A stretch of DNA of 64,000 nt, taken from positions 310,001-374,000 of the forward strand of contig NZ_CP071407.1 of the NCBI RefSeq assembly GCF_022647325.1, read 5' to 3'. Made by a program: the position numbers and the translations under genes. Under the pieces are notes generated by a model. That model was not told the origin of the DNA, made no database searches, and saw nothing but the letters and a program-made list of their open reading frames with translations. Below, one piece after another: positions 28,653 to 37,249 of this stretch (its first letter is position 1; each line of letters starts with the position of its first letter). The DNA is from Pantoea deleyi (GTDB taxonomy: Bacteria; Pseudomonadota; Gammaproteobacteria; Enterobacterales; Enterobacteriaceae).

Positions 28653-29245
28653 CGGGGTTCCTGCGGGCTAAAAATTTGCTGGCCCCACTGCCGGGCCTGG
28701 CGGTAATGGGCGTCAGGATACCCCTCATCGCCCGTCAGTAACAGTTCGCTGGTTACCACCGGCGCGCCACAGTAGCCGAAGATACCCTGCTCGATCTGAT
28801 TTCGCATGCTGGTGAAATAGCCGCGCCGCAGATATGTGCGGGTGTCGGCCGCGCCGATAGCGAACAGATGCACCGGCAGGTGCCCGAGCCGTTTCACGAT
28901 CCGGCCCTCCTGTTCGCTGAAGGCCCACTCCTGAATAAAGACCCGATCAATCCACCCTTTCAGCTGCGCCGGAAAAGACCACCAGTAAACCGGATAGACC
29001 AGCACCAGCGCATCCGCCCGATCGAGACGCTGCTGCTCCGCCAGCACATCGGCGGGAACGCCAGTCTCGCCGTTGAAACGGCGATGGTCATCGAGGGTAA
29101 AACGGGGGTCGAAACCCTCTGCCGCCAGATCCGCGCGTTCCACGGTATGCTGCCCGGTCGCCATAATGCCCTGCGCCAGCTGGTCCGCCACGCGGTGGGT
29201 ATGCGCCTCATGATGAGGATGAGAAGTTACCAATAATGCCTGCAT
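28649..29245 (-). CDS. NAD(P)H-dependent flavin oxidoreductase (NQO1/MdaB-like flavodoxin fold)
   Basis: 198 residues from ATG 29245 with AAGG eight bases upstream; a GTG three codons earlier is also open. It begins with a flavodoxin-like strand and phosphate loop (ALLVTSHPHHEAHTHRVA) and has the family's LVLVYPVYWWSFPAQLKGWIDRVF segment and a GYCGAP stretch. Such enzymes reduce quinones or electrophiles with two electrons using FMN or FAD. It forms a two-gene operon with a TetR regulator, a common arrangement for reductases induced by quinones or electrophiles; the inducer here is unknown. Confidence 0.85.
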   Translation of the reverse strand: MQALLVTSHPHHEAHTHRVADQLAQGIMATGQHTVERADLAAEGFDPRFTLDDHRRFNGETGVPADVLAEQQRLDRADALVLVYPVYWWSFPAQLKGWIDRVFIQEWAFSEQEGRIVKRLGHLPVHLFAIGAADTRTYLRRGYFTSMRNQIEQGIFGYCGAPVVTSELLLTGDEGYPDAHYRQARQWGQQIFSPQEPR

Positions 29246-29271
29246 CGTCGTCACCTTACCTGCTTCACCAT

Positions 29272-29299
29272 TAAGTTACTAAAGGTAAGTTACTAATGG
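29272..29299. repeat. Tandem 14-bp repeat, probable TetR operator
   Basis: TAAGTTACTAAAGG at 29272-29285 is followed directly by TAAGTTACTAATGG at 29286-29299, 13 of 14 bases equal. The inner TTAC-TAAAG-GTAA is also a short inverted repeat. It lies 27 bases before the reductase start codon, where a repressor would block transcription. Confidence 0.6.
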
Positions 29300-29474
29300 C
29301 AGGTTATCAAGTGGCGGTGATTATTGATCCTGCAAAACGCATCTGCTGTTAAAGATTGGCGGGGGCATACAACTGAGGACAGCGGAAAAGCGGAGCGGCC
29401 GGATTCACCCCCTTGCGGATCACCCTTCCGGCCGTTGTATTACGCGTCACGGGTCTGCCCGCATCACGGGGCGG

Positions 29475-30134
29475 TCAGCGGCGATAAGCCAGCGAACGGA
29501 CCAGCCGGTCGCCGAGTTTCTGGATCAGCATCACCAGCGCCAGCAGCACGACAATGGTGGCCGCCATGATCTGATTGTCGAAGCGCTGGTAGCCGTAGCG
29601 AATCGCCAGATCGCCCAGCCCCCCGCCACCGACCACGCCCGCCATCGCCGAGAAGCCAATCAGCATCACGATTGTCAGGGTGATCCCCGCCACCAGCGCG
29701 GGCAGCGCTTCCGGCAGCAGCACGCGGCTGACGATATGCCACAGCGTGCCGCCCATCGACACCACCGCCTCTATGCGGCCACGATCGACCTCATCCAGCG
29801 CGTTCTCGACGATGCGGGCAAAAAAGGGAAAGGCGCCCAGCGTAATCGGCACGATCGCCGCGGTACTGCCCAGCGTGGTGCCGACCAGCAGTCGGGTAAC
29901 GGGGATCAGTGCGATCAGCAGCACCACAAACGGCAGGGCGCGGCCGGTGTTGACCAGGGTGTTCAGCAGCAGCGCGATCGCGCGATTCGGCAGCAGGCCC
30001 TGCGGCCGGGTCAGAAACAGCAGCACACCCACCGGCAGCCCTATCGCGACCGTGAACAGCGCCGCCATCAGCACCATGTAGAGCGTCTCGCCTGTGGCGT
30101 TGAGCAGCAGTGCCTGGAACCGATCAAGACTCAT
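29475..30134 (-). CDS. metI: MetI-like ABC permease
   Basis: 219 residues from ATG 30134, which overlaps the ATP-binding gene's stop in an ATGA (E. coli MetI 217). An ATG three codons upstream is also in frame. Five membrane helices are visible. The family text [26 protein letters not shown], the coupling loop [24 protein letters not shown] and [26 protein letters not shown] all match MetI. It is the membrane part of a methionine-type uptake system; substrate is discussed with the binding protein. Confidence 0.87.
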   Translation of the reverse strand: MSLDRFQALLLNATGETLYMVLMAALFTVAIGLPVGVLLFLTRPQGLLPNRAIALLLNTLVNTGRALPFVVLLIALIPVTRLLVGTTLGSTAAIVPITLGAFPFFARIVENALDEVDRGRIEAVVSMGGTLWHIVSRVLLPEALPALVAGITLTIVMLIGFSAMAGVVGGGGLGDLAIRYGYQRFDNQIMAATIVVLLALVMLIQKLGDRLVRSLAYRR

Positions 30135-30919
30135 GCTACGCATCGGGTCATCGCCTCTCGCTGATATTTTTCGATAAACGCCCGATCCGCTTCGCCATCC
30201 TTCAGCAGCATTGCGCGCAGGCGTCCCTCCTGGCGGCCCATGATCTGGCTCAGGCTGCCGCTCTCCACCAGCCGGCCATGCTCCAGCAGCGCCGCGCCGT
30301 GACAGATGCGCTTCACCACCGCCATCTCATGCGTGATCATCACAATCGTGATGTTGAGCTGCTGCTGAATATCGGCCAGCAGATCGAGAATCGCGGTGGT
30401 GGTTTCAGGATCCAGTGCGCTGGTCGCCTCGTCGCACAGCAGATAGCGGGGACGGGCAGCCAGCGCGCGGGCGATGCCGACACGCTGCTTCTGTCCACCG
30501 GAGAGCTGCGACGGCCAGGCTGCCGCAAAGTCATCCAGCCCCACCCGCGTCAGTAACGCGGCGACCCGATCACGACGCTGCCTGACCGGCACCCCGGCGA
30601 TTTCCAGTGCCAGGTCGATGTTGTCATGGACGTTGCGGGAATGGAGCAGGTTGAAGTGCTGAAAGATCATGCCCATCTGCTGCCGCTGCTGGCGCAGCTG
30701 CGCCAGGTCCATCGCCGCAAGATCCTGCCCGTCAATCTCGATCCGGCCCGAAGAGGGATGCTCCAGCCGGTTCAGACAGCGCAGCAGGGTACTTTTGCCC
30801 GCACCGCTCCGGCCCAGAATGCCGAAGATGGTGCCCTCTTCGATGGTCAGCGAGATGTCGTCCAGGGCTGGCGCAGGCGCGCCAGCATACTGTTTATGCA
30901 GATGACAGATGTTAATCAT
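30131..30919 (-). CDS. MetN-like ABC ATPase without the C-terminal regulatory domain
   Basis: 262 residues from ATG 30919, which overlaps the end of the binding-protein gene by eight bases. Walker [13 protein letters not shown] near 37, Q-loop [15 protein letters not shown], signature [15 protein letters not shown] near 138, Walker [14 protein letters not shown], switch His ITHEMAVV. The ATPase is complete, but the chain stops near residue 260. E. coli MetN has 343 residues because of an ACT-like NIL domain that binds methionine and stops transport. That domain is absent, so this transporter should lack methionine trans-inhibition, or it serves another substrate. Confidence 0.88.
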   Translation of the reverse strand: MINICHLHKQYAGAPAPALDDISLTIEEGTIFGILGRSGAGKSTLLRCLNRLEHPSSGRIEIDGQDLAAMDLAQLRQQRQQMGMIFQHFNLLHSRNVHDNIDLALEIAGVPVRQRRDRVAALLTRVGLDDFAAAWPSQLSGGQKQRVGIARALAARPRYLLCDEATSALDPETTTAILDLLADIQQQLNITIVMITHEMAVVKRICHGAALLEHGRLVESGSLSQIMGRQEGRLRAMLLKDGEADRAFIEKYQREAMTRCVA

Positions 30920-31718
30920 GCTGCGGGTCCGCAACCGGGATCACAGAGCCCTGGTAGGTTTTGCGGATAAACGCCGCCACCTGCGGGGAACGCAGATCGT
31001 TCGCCAGCTGAACCACACGCGGATCTTTCTCCAGCGCCGGCGTGGTCACCAGCAGGTTGGCGTAAGGGTTATGGGCCGCGGATTCCAGCCCCAGCGCATC
31101 TTTGGCCGGGTTCAGCCCCGCCTCCAGCGCGTAGTTGCCGTTGATGACGGCGGCGTCCACATCATCCAGCGAACGGGGTATCTGGGGAGACTCGATCTCA
31201 ACGATCTTCACCTTTTTCGGGTTGTCGCTGATATCTTTCGGCGTGACCAGCGTCGAACCCGCCTCGCCTTTGGCGTTGAGCTTAATCACCCCTTTGTCCT
31301 GCAGCAGCCAGAGCGCGCGGCTCAGGTTAGTGGTGTTATTCGGAACGGCGATGCTCGCCCCTTCAGGCAGCGCTGCCAGCGATTTTACCTTGTGCGAATA
31401 GATGCCCAGCGGCTCGATGTGGACGCTGGCCACCACGGCAAAGGTTTTGCCCAGCGCCTTTTCCTGATCTTTCAGGTAAGGCAGATGCTGGAAGTAGTTG
31501 GCATCCACATCACCGGCAGCCAGCAGTTCATTGGCGTTCACGCCGTTGCTCAGCTCGACAATCTTTATATCCAGTTTCGGGTCCAGGGTTTTGACATACT
31601 CCAGGATCTCCGCGTGCGGCAGCGGGTCGGCGGCGACGCGCAGCGGTGCGGCCTGTAAATTCTGTGCAATCAGCAGGGAAAGACCGGCCAGCACCAGTAA
31701 GGGCTTTTTCATCATCAT
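30912..31718 (-). CDS. MetQ-like periplasmic binding protein
   Basis: 268 residues of the NlpA/MetQ fold: [15 protein letters not shown] at the mature start, [16 protein letters not shown], and the ligand strands [17 protein letters not shown] and [14 protein letters not shown]. Most MetQ proteins are lipoproteins; this one has a signal peptide ending LQA-AP with no lipobox Cys, so it is predicted to be soluble in the periplasm. It heads a binding protein, ATPase, permease operon. Methionine, D-methionine, a methionine analogue or another small amino acid or sulfur compound are all possible. Confidence 0.85.
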   Translation of the reverse strand: MMMKKPLLVLAGLSLLIAQNLQAAPLRVAADPLPHAEILEYVKTLDPKLDIKIVELSNGVNANELLAAGDVDANYFQHLPYLKDQEKALGKTFAVVASVHIEPLGIYSHKVKSLAALPEGASIAVPNNTTNLSRALWLLQDKGVIKLNAKGEAGSTLVTPKDISDNPKKVKIVEIESPQIPRSLDDVDAAVINGNYALEAGLNPAKDALGLESAAHNPYANLLVTTPALEKDPRVVQLANDLRSPQVAAFIRKTYQGSVIPVADPQHD

Positions 31719-31745
31719 TTATCTCTTATCGTTATGGGAAGTAGG

Positions 31746-32765
31746 TTAGTGCGTGTGCTGTTCAGCATAAAAGCGCCGGGCGACGTCGGGATGCGAACGC
31801 AGACGGCCTTTAAGGTAGTTCCAGCCCACTTCGCGCAGCAGCGGATTAAGCGGATCGCTGGTCGGACCCTGCGCCAGGGCCGCCAGCTGCGGCGGAAGCT
31901 GATAGACTGGCACCACGGTGTCGAGCTGGGCGCCCAGGAAGAAGGCGATGGATAAGCGCTCACTGTTCTGCTGCGGCGACACCACGCGATGCACGGTGGC
32001 ACGCAGATAGCCGTTGGTCGCCAGCTCCAGCAGCTCGCCGATGTTGACCACAAACGCGCCGGGACGCGGTGACGCATCGATCCAGCGATCCGGCGTCACC
32101 TCAACCTGTAAACCCGGCTGGTCATCCTGCAGTAACATCGTCAGGAAGCCCGAATCTTTATGCGCGCCGACCCCCTGGCGCGATTCGCCCTCTGTGCGGC
32201 CCGGATAGCGGATCAGCTTGATATGTTCATTGGGATAGTCGCCGTAGAGGTTATCGAAGGCGTTGCGCGGCAGATCCAGCGCATCGGCAAACGCGCGCAG
32301 CAGCTCCAGCGCTACCGCGGTCATCTGCTCCTGCCAGCGTGTCACGACGCTCTGCAGTGCCGGCAACGCCTGCGGCCACTGGTTCGGCCCCTGCATCCGT
32401 TGCCAGGCGGGTGAATCAGCGGTTACCGGCAGGGCTTCGCGCTCGGCGCCGATATCAAACTGTTCGCGAAAGTCGGGCTGGCTGCGGGTGATTTCCACGC
32501 CCGCCAGGTTGTAGCCGCGAAAATGCGGGGAGTTCGCCATCGCCACAGCGTCTTTATCCGCCTGTGGCAGGGCAAAGAACTGCCGCGAGACCTGCTGCAC
32601 CGCATCGGACAGCTGGCGGTCAACGCCGTGATTGATCAGATAGAAGAAGCCGACATCACGCGCGGCCTGGCTTAATGTTTTCAGAACCTGCTGCTTCTGC
32701 TGCTGACTTCCCGACAATAAGGCGAAATCGATGACCGGCAATGCGGCCGGGGTTAATGTGCTCAT
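31746..32765 (-). CDS. 2-oxoglutarate/Fe(II)-type oxygenase (isopenicillin N synthase fold)
   Basis: 339 residues from ATG 32765 (a GTG three codons earlier is also open). N-terminal part VGFFYLINHGVD is typical of the IPNS/flavanone hydroxylase family. The iron ligands are His and Asp in GAHKDSGFLTM and His in TVHRVV, and the 2-oxoglutarate carboxylate binder is ERLSIAFF (R-x-S). The substrate is unknown. It lies 27 bases before the MetQ-like gene, so it is probably the first gene of the same operon, and the transporter may bring in its substrate. Confidence 0.83.
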   Translation of the reverse strand: MSTLTPAALPVIDFALLSGSQQQKQQVLKTLSQAARDVGFFYLINHGVDRQLSDAVQQVSRQFFALPQADKDAVAMANSPHFRGYNLAGVEITRSQPDFREQFDIGAEREALPVTADSPAWQRMQGPNQWPQALPALQSVVTRWQEQMTAVALELLRAFADALDLPRNAFDNLYGDYPNEHIKLIRYPGRTEGESRQGVGAHKDSGFLTMLLQDDQPGLQVEVTPDRWIDASPRPGAFVVNIGELLELATNGYLRATVHRVVSPQQNSERLSIAFFLGAQLDTVVPVYQLPPQLAALAQGPTSDPLNPLLREVGWNYLKGRLRSHPDVARRFYAEQHTH

Positions 32766-33237
32766 GATTAACACTCTGCTGGCATGGAATAGGTTTACAT
32801 TGCCATTTCAGTTACGCGTTAACTACCAACTAATCCTGCTATGGATATGCGGCGGATGAATATATCCCACCCTCTCTTTCGCTCTCACCCGCAGATTACT
32901 CTGTCTGGCAGCGTCGCCACGCGCCCGATGGTGACGTTGTCACATCAGACTCCTGCGTGTTCCCGAAACGCGAAAAAAGCCCGCCTCTTCGGCCAGTTTT
33001 TTTCAGCAGCAAAGTGAATCCGACTAAGCAGAGCCTGCTGCTTTTGTCAGCAAATGTAGCTTTTCCGGCTGAAAACTTGCAAAACCTTACAATCGTGGTC
33101 TATGGTTTAGCGGCTGCGGTTTCTGCCGCTGCACGGATCTTTTTCGGCTTCTTATAGCTTTCTTTTCCACATTTTCTGAACACCGTTTGCGGCTGCGAAA
33201 GCTATAAGACTCCTTCACTGAAGTACCTGAGGAGAAT
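32766..33237. other. 472-base divergent spacer before the ProP-like gene
   Basis: Promoter region for both the oxygenase operon and the ProP-like gene. The rightward half is rich in GCGGCTGC repeats (for example at about 33109 and 33189) and holds a 12-bp inverted repeat listed separately. No coding frame here has a plausible product. I cannot assign promoters firmly. Confidence 0.5.
33151..33208 (+). repeat. 12-bp perfect inverted repeat in the leader of the ProP-like gene
   Basis: CTTATAGCTTTC at 33151-33162 and GAAAGCTATAAG at 33197-33208, separated by 34 bases that end just before the second arm. The second arm lies 29 bases before the start codon. In RNA the arms would form a long stem near the ribosome binding site (CTGAGGAG at about 33227); in DNA they could be two operator half-sites. 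Confidence 0.6.
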
Positions 33238-34704
33238 ATGGACACCAGAAACTCATCGTCTGAACACCCTAAGAAACATTTCTGGAACAGGAAGCCTAAA
33301 GAGCTGACTGTGGATGACATTACCGTTATTGATAATGACATGCTGAAGCGTGCGGTTGGCGCGGCGGCATTAGGTAATGCGATGGAATGGTTCGACTTCG
33401 GGGTGTACAGCTATCTCGCCGTCATTATCGGCAAAGTCTTTTTCCCCGACGCCAACAACGCGGTGCAGCTGATCGCCACTTTCGGTACCTTTGCGGCGGC
33501 CTTCCTGGTGCGCCCGATCGGCGGACTGGTATTTGGTCCGCTGGGGGATCGCATCGGCCGACAGAAAGTGCTGGCAATGACGATGATCATGATGTCGATC
33601 GGGACATTCTGTATCGGGCTGATCCCGGCTTACTCGTCAATTGGCATCATGGCACCGATTCTGCTGCTGGTGGCGCGCCTGGTTCAGGGCTTCTCCACCG
33701 GCGGTGAGTATGGCGGCGCAGCGACCTTTATCGCGGAGTACTCCACCGATAAACGCCGTGGCTTCATGGGCAGCTTCCTGGAGTTCGGCACCATCGGCGG
33801 CTACCTGCTGGGTGCCAGCCTGGTGACGGTCATGACGACCCTGATGTCGAACGAAGCGATGATGTCCTGGGGCTGGCGCGTGCCGTTCTTCATCGCCGCG
33901 CCGCTGGGCCTGTTCGGTCTCTATGTGCGACTGAAGCTGGAAGAGACCCCGGCATTCCAGCAGCACATGGAAAAGCAGGAGGCGCTGGAGCAAAGTAAAC
34001 CGCGTCTGACGCTGATGCAGATGCTGAGCAAATACCGTGCGCCGATGCTGAAATGTATTGGTCTGGTGCTGCTGTTTAACGTCTCCAACTATATGCTGAC
34101 CTCCTACATGCCGAGCTACCTGACCGGCGTGCTGGGCCTGCCGGAGCTGAGCGGTCTGCTGCTGGTGATGGTCGCCATGTTTGTGATGATGCCGCTGACG
34201 CTGCTGTGGGGTCGCTGGACCGACCGCATCGGCCGTCGTCCGGTCATCGGTTTCGGCGCGGTGGGTCTGATCCTGCTGGCTATCCCGAGCTTTATGCTGA
34301 TCGGTTCCGGTAATATGTGGGCCGTCTTTGGCGGTCTGCTGATTCTGGGTGTGCTGCACACCTGCTTCAGTGGCACCATGCCTTCGACGCTGCCTGCGCT
34401 GTTTACCACTGACATCCGTTACAGCGCCCTGGCGATCGGCTTTAACCTCTCGGTGTCGCTGTTTGGCGGCACGACGCCGCTGATTACCGCCTGGCTGGTG
34501 GATACCACCCAAAATACCATGATGCCGGCCTACTATATGATGGGCGCGGGCATTATCGGTCTGCTGACCATCCTCACAGTGCGTGAGACGGCCCGCCAGC
34601 CGCTGACCGGATCATCCCCGGCGGTAGCGACCAAAGCGGAGGCGCATCGTCTGATCGACAAGCTGCGCAAGCGCAACAAGCCCGCCGCCACACCGGCAAA
34701 ATAA
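33238..34704 (+). CDS. ProP-like MFS osmolyte:proton symporter, short C-terminus
   Basis: 488 residues with 12 membrane segments. The ProP signatures are clear: AALGNAMEWFDFGVYSYLA, the MFS loop GDRIGRQKVLA, VQGFSTGGEYGGAA, FMGSFLEFGTIGG and SALAIGFNLSVSLFGGTTP. E. coli ProP takes up proline, betaine and ectoine with protons under hyperosmotic stress. E. coli ProP ends in an antiparallel coiled coil that tunes osmosensing; here the tail is a short basic TKAEAHRLIDKLRKRNKPAATPAK-type stretch without heptads. It may respond to a different osmolality range or carry another metabolite. Strong GAGGAG before the ATG; own terminator. Confidence 0.85.
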   Translation: MDTRNSSSEHPKKHFWNRKPKELTVDDITVIDNDMLKRAVGAAALGNAMEWFDFGVYSYLAVIIGKVFFPDANNAVQLIATFGTFAAAFLVRPIGGLVFGPLGDRIGRQKVLAMTMIMMSIGTFCIGLIPAYSSIGIMAPILLLVARLVQGFSTGGEYGGAATFIAEYSTDKRRGFMGSFLEFGTIGGYLLGASLVTVMTTLMSNEAMMSWGWRVPFFIAAPLGLFGLYVRLKLEETPAFQQHMEKQEALEQSKPRLTLMQMLSKYRAPMLKCIGLVLLFNVSNYMLTSYMPSYLTGVLGLPELSGLLLVMVAMFVMMPLTLLWGRWTDRIGRRPVIGFGAVGLILLAIPSFMLIGSGNMWAVFGGLLILGVLHTCFSGTMPSTLPALFTTDIRYSALAIGFNLSVSLFGGTTPLITAWLVDTTQNTMMPAYYMMGAGIIGLLTILTVRETARQPLTGSSPAVATKAEAHRLIDKLRKRNKPAATPAK

Positions 34705-34712
34705 CGCTTCCG

Positions 34713-34739
34713 ACACCCTGCGCTGCAGGGTGTTTTTTT
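34713..34739 (+). terminator. Rho-independent terminator after the ProP-like gene
   Basis: ACACCCTGC, GCT loop, GCAGGGTGT, then seven T. Perfect 9-bp stem, nine bases past the stop codon. Confidence 0.93.
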
Positions 34740-34744
34740 ATCAC

Positions 34745-35344
34745 TTAATCCCCCGATCGGGTGACCGCATTTAACTGCCGGAAACGCGCCACTTTCGCCC
34801 GATTGCCACACAGCGCCATGCTGCACCAGCGTCGGCGATGCGCTTTCGTCCGGTCATAAAACCAGAGCGTGCAGGCAGGATGCTCACAGGCACGCACCCT
34901 GCTGAAATCCTCCTGCGTCAGCAGCAGCGCGGCCTGCTCCGCCACCTTACCCAGCCGCTGCTCTGCATTCTGACCCGCGTAGATTCGCCTGATCTGCCAG
35001 ACACCCTGCTCTTCAGTGAGCTGCAGATGACTGGTGGCCTGATTCAGCCAGCCATTCAGCGCCTGCCAGTCCACGCGCTTACCCGCTTTCTGCTGCTGCA
35101 CGCTGTCGCGAATAAGCTGGCGCAACTGCCGCGCGGCCTGCAACAGCGCACCTTCGGCCCCGTCTGACGCCGGTTCATCGGATGCCAGTCCGGCCTGCGT
35201 CAGCCAGGCGTCCACGTCCCGATCGGTTTGCCAGAAATCGTGCGGCGCGCCCTCGACGATGGCCTCGGTGTTGATGAAATCCAGCGCCGGATGATCGGCC
35301 AGAAACCACGGCCCCTGGCCGCTGTGTACCTGTGTGTCACTCAT
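34745..35344 (-). CDS. CGNR zinc-finger regulator (ABATE domain)
   Basis: 199 residues from ATG 35344, with GAGGAGG seven bases upstream; the longer frame to 35362 would swallow that Shine-Dalgarno. N-terminal ABATE-type region with LDFINTEA near residue 24, and a C-terminal CGNR zinc finger: CEHPACTLWFYD then RRWCSMALCGNRAKVARF, giving four Cys for zinc. These proteins are probable DNA-binding regulators. It is divergent from an alpha/beta hydrolase gene, with two evenly spaced inverted repeats between them that are plausible operators. Confidence 0.85.
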   Translation of the reverse strand: MSDTQVHSGQGPWFLADHPALDFINTEAIVEGAPHDFWQTDRDVDAWLTQAGLASDEPASDGAEGALLQAARQLRQLIRDSVQQQKAGKRVDWQALNGWLNQATSHLQLTEEQGVWQIRRIYAGQNAEQRLGKVAEQAALLLTQEDFSRVRACEHPACTLWFYDRTKAHRRRWCSMALCGNRAKVARFRQLNAVTRSGD

Positions 35345-35422
35345 GCTACTGCCTCCTCTCATAATGCGGTTTCGCCCCGGCGCCTGCTTTCAACCCCGAT
35401 TTTAGCAGGTACCTCGGGTGAT

Positions 35423-35508
35423 GTAACCCTTATAAATTCATTTGACAGGTTACAGCCTGGCGACCTACCCTGATTATGTAACCATATAAATCCCAATTTA
35501 CCAGTTAC
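35423..35508. promoter_or_regulatory. Two phased inverted repeats, probable operators
   Basis: GTAACC at 35423 pairs with GGTTAC at 35448-35453, and GTAACC at 35478 pairs with AGTTAC at 35503-35508. Both have exactly 19 bases between the arms, and the second copy starts 55 bases after the first. Both left arms are followed by similar AT-rich text ending ATAAAT. The second copy ends 11 bases before the hydrolase start codon. Confidence 0.65.
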
Positions 35509-35519
35509 AGGAATCTCCT

Positions 35520-36386
35520 ATGAGCGCACACTCTGTTTCATACCGCTATCAGCAGGCGGACGGCGTTAACGTTTTCTACCGCGAAGCGGGCGATCCCTCC
35601 CTGCCGGTGTTGCTGCTGCTGCACGGCTTTCCCGCCTCATCACATCAGTTCCGGAATCTGATCCCGCTTCTGGCCGATAAGTTTCACCTCATCGCCCCCG
35701 ATTTACCGGGTTTTGGATTTACAGAGGTCCCGGCTGAACGCCACTATTCGTGGACATTTGATGCACTCGGCCAGACGCTGACCGCGTTTGTCGATGCGCT
35801 GGGGCTGACGCGTTATGCGATGTATCTCTTTGACTATGGCGCACCGGCGGGCCTGCGGCTGGCGCTGGCCTATCCCGATCGCGTCACCGGATTAATTTCG
35901 CAGAACGGCAACGCCTATCTGGAAGGACTGGGGGAAGCCTGGGCGCCGGTGCGTGCGATGTGGGCGGACCCCAGCGAAGCGAACCGTCAGGTGGTCCGCG
36001 ACAATGTGCTGACGGCGGAAGGGGTGAAATGGCAGTATCTGCATGGCGTCAGTGATCCACAGCAGGTCGCGCCGGAAACTTACACGCTGGACACGCTGCT
36101 GATGGCGCGCCCCGGCAACAAAGCGATTCAGCTGGCCCTGTTTCTGGATTACGCCAGCAATCTGGAACGCTATCCTGCGTTTCAGGCGTTCTTCCGCCAG
36201 CATCAGGTGCCCACACTGGTGATCTGGGGCAGGCACGATCCCTTCTTTATTCCACCGGGCGCAGCCGCCTGGCAGCGTGATAATCCGCAGGCGGAAGTAG
36301 AACTGCTCGACAGCGGGCATTTTGCGCTGGAGACGCATACCGACTATATCGCGTCGCGGATACGGGCTCGGTTCAGCGCAGAGTAG
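35520..36386 (+). CDS. Alpha/beta hydrolase with Asp nucleophile (epoxide hydrolase/dehalogenase-like)
   Basis: 288 residues. HGFPASSHQFRNL near residue 36 gives the oxyanion loop. The nucleophile elbow reads LFDYGAPAG, so the nucleophile is Asp rather than Ser, as in epoxide hydrolases and haloalkane dehalogenases. The acid is in WGRHDPFF and the catalytic His in DSGHFALET. This excludes an ordinary esterase but does not fix the substrate. Shine-Dalgarno AGGA is close to the ATG. Probably controlled by the divergent CGNR regulator. Confidence 0.85.
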   Translation: MSAHSVSYRYQQADGVNVFYREAGDPSLPVLLLLHGFPASSHQFRNLIPLLADKFHLIAPDLPGFGFTEVPAERHYSWTFDALGQTLTAFVDALGLTRYAMYLFDYGAPAGLRLALAYPDRVTGLISQNGNAYLEGLGEAWAPVRAMWADPSEANRQVVRDNVLTAEGVKWQYLHGVSDPQQVAPETYTLDTLLMARPGNKAIQLALFLDYASNLERYPAFQAFFRQHQVPTLVIWGRHDPFFIPPGAAAWQRDNPQAEVELLDSGHFALETHTDYIASRIRARFSAE

Positions 36387-36427
36387 GCGATGTGCAGAGG
36401 CAGGTGGCTGCCTCTGCGGGGGCGTTG

Positions 36428-36976
36428 CTATTCGTTGCTGAAACGGCCGACCGTGCTGGCCGCGCCCAGCGCGTGGCCTTTAAGCTCGGCGACCAGCTCT
36501 GTCTGGGTCAGGCCCGCTTTCAGCTGGCCCACCGGCAGATCGGTGGCGATGAGGACGAAGTTGTAGTGATGCAGGCCGCTGCCCGCCGGCGGACAGGGCC
36601 CATAGTAGTGCAGCGTGCCGGGGCTGTTTTTACCGCCGGTATAGCCCTTGCCCTGCGTCAGTGCCCCCTGAGCGAATGAAGAGCGGCTGGCGGGAATGTT
36701 ATAGGCCACCATGTGCGTGACGCCCAGCCCTTTCGCCCCGACCGGATCGGTCATCAGCAGCGCCAGGCTGCGGGTGCCGGACGGAACGGCAGACCAGTTG
36801 AGTTCAGGAGAAACGTTCTCACCGGTACAGGAAGGATTACTTTTATTGGCACCGGCAAATTTCTTATCCAGTAGCGCATTGTCACTGAAGTCTTTCGATT
36901 GCAGCGTAAATACCGACGCCGCCAGTGTGGTCACGGGCAACGCTGCCAGTATCGTCGCGCAGAGTAATTTTTTCAC
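36428..36976 (-). CDS. YbhB/YbcL-family (PEBP) periplasmic protein
   Basis: 182 residues with a cleavable signal peptide (about 20 residues, ending LAA-SV). The phosphatidylethanolamine-binding-protein fold is shown by ELNWSAVPSGTRSLALLMTDPVG, THMVAYNIP and GPCPPAGSGLHHYNF, whose His-His forms the anion pocket. Two further Cys (NPSCTGENVS and GPCPP) could pair, as in YbcL. The biochemical role of bacterial members is largely unknown; uropathogenic YbcL suppresses neutrophil migration. Stands alone. Confidence 0.87.
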   Translation of the reverse strand: MKKLLCATILAALPVTTLAASVFTLQSKDFSDNALLDKKFAGANKSNPSCTGENVSPELNWSAVPSGTRSLALLMTDPVGAKGLGVTHMVAYNIPASRSSFAQGALTQGKGYTGGKNSPGTLHYYGPCPPAGSGLHHYNFVLIATDLPVGQLKAGLTQTELVAELKGHALGAASTVGRFSNE

Positions 36977-37124
36977 CAGCCACTCCTTATCAGATTAACC
37001 CGGACACGCATGCCCGTGCAGATTGCGTTGCAACCTGCTTACTATAACGGCTTTCGCGCCGTTGGCCCGGCGACCCGCCCGTTTCCTGCGAACGAAACGC
37101 CAGATCTATGATCGTCGTCGCGCT

Positions 37125-37142
37125 CAGCCGGGCGCCCGGCTG
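37125..37142. repeat. 18-bp perfect GC palindrome
   Basis: CAGCCGGGCGCCCGGCTG reads the same on both strands. It lies in the 273-base spacer between the dhaK 3' end and the YbcL-like gene, both on the minus strand. It could be a transcript-end hairpin for dhaK (110 bases past the stop), though without a T run. Confidence 0.45.
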
Positions 37143-37249
37143 CATGACCCGCTGCCGCCGGGCGCGTCGGCGCGGACAGGAAAATGGGTGCTGTCTGGCC
37201 GGTAAAGGAGGGCTGACCGGCCCATTGCCTGCCTGGCCGCGGCTGAAAC

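Noticed and set aside
34745..35362. Longer start for the CGNR gene at 35362
   Set aside because: It would place the GAGGAGG ribosome binding site of ATG 35344 inside the coding sequence and adds residues unlike the family.
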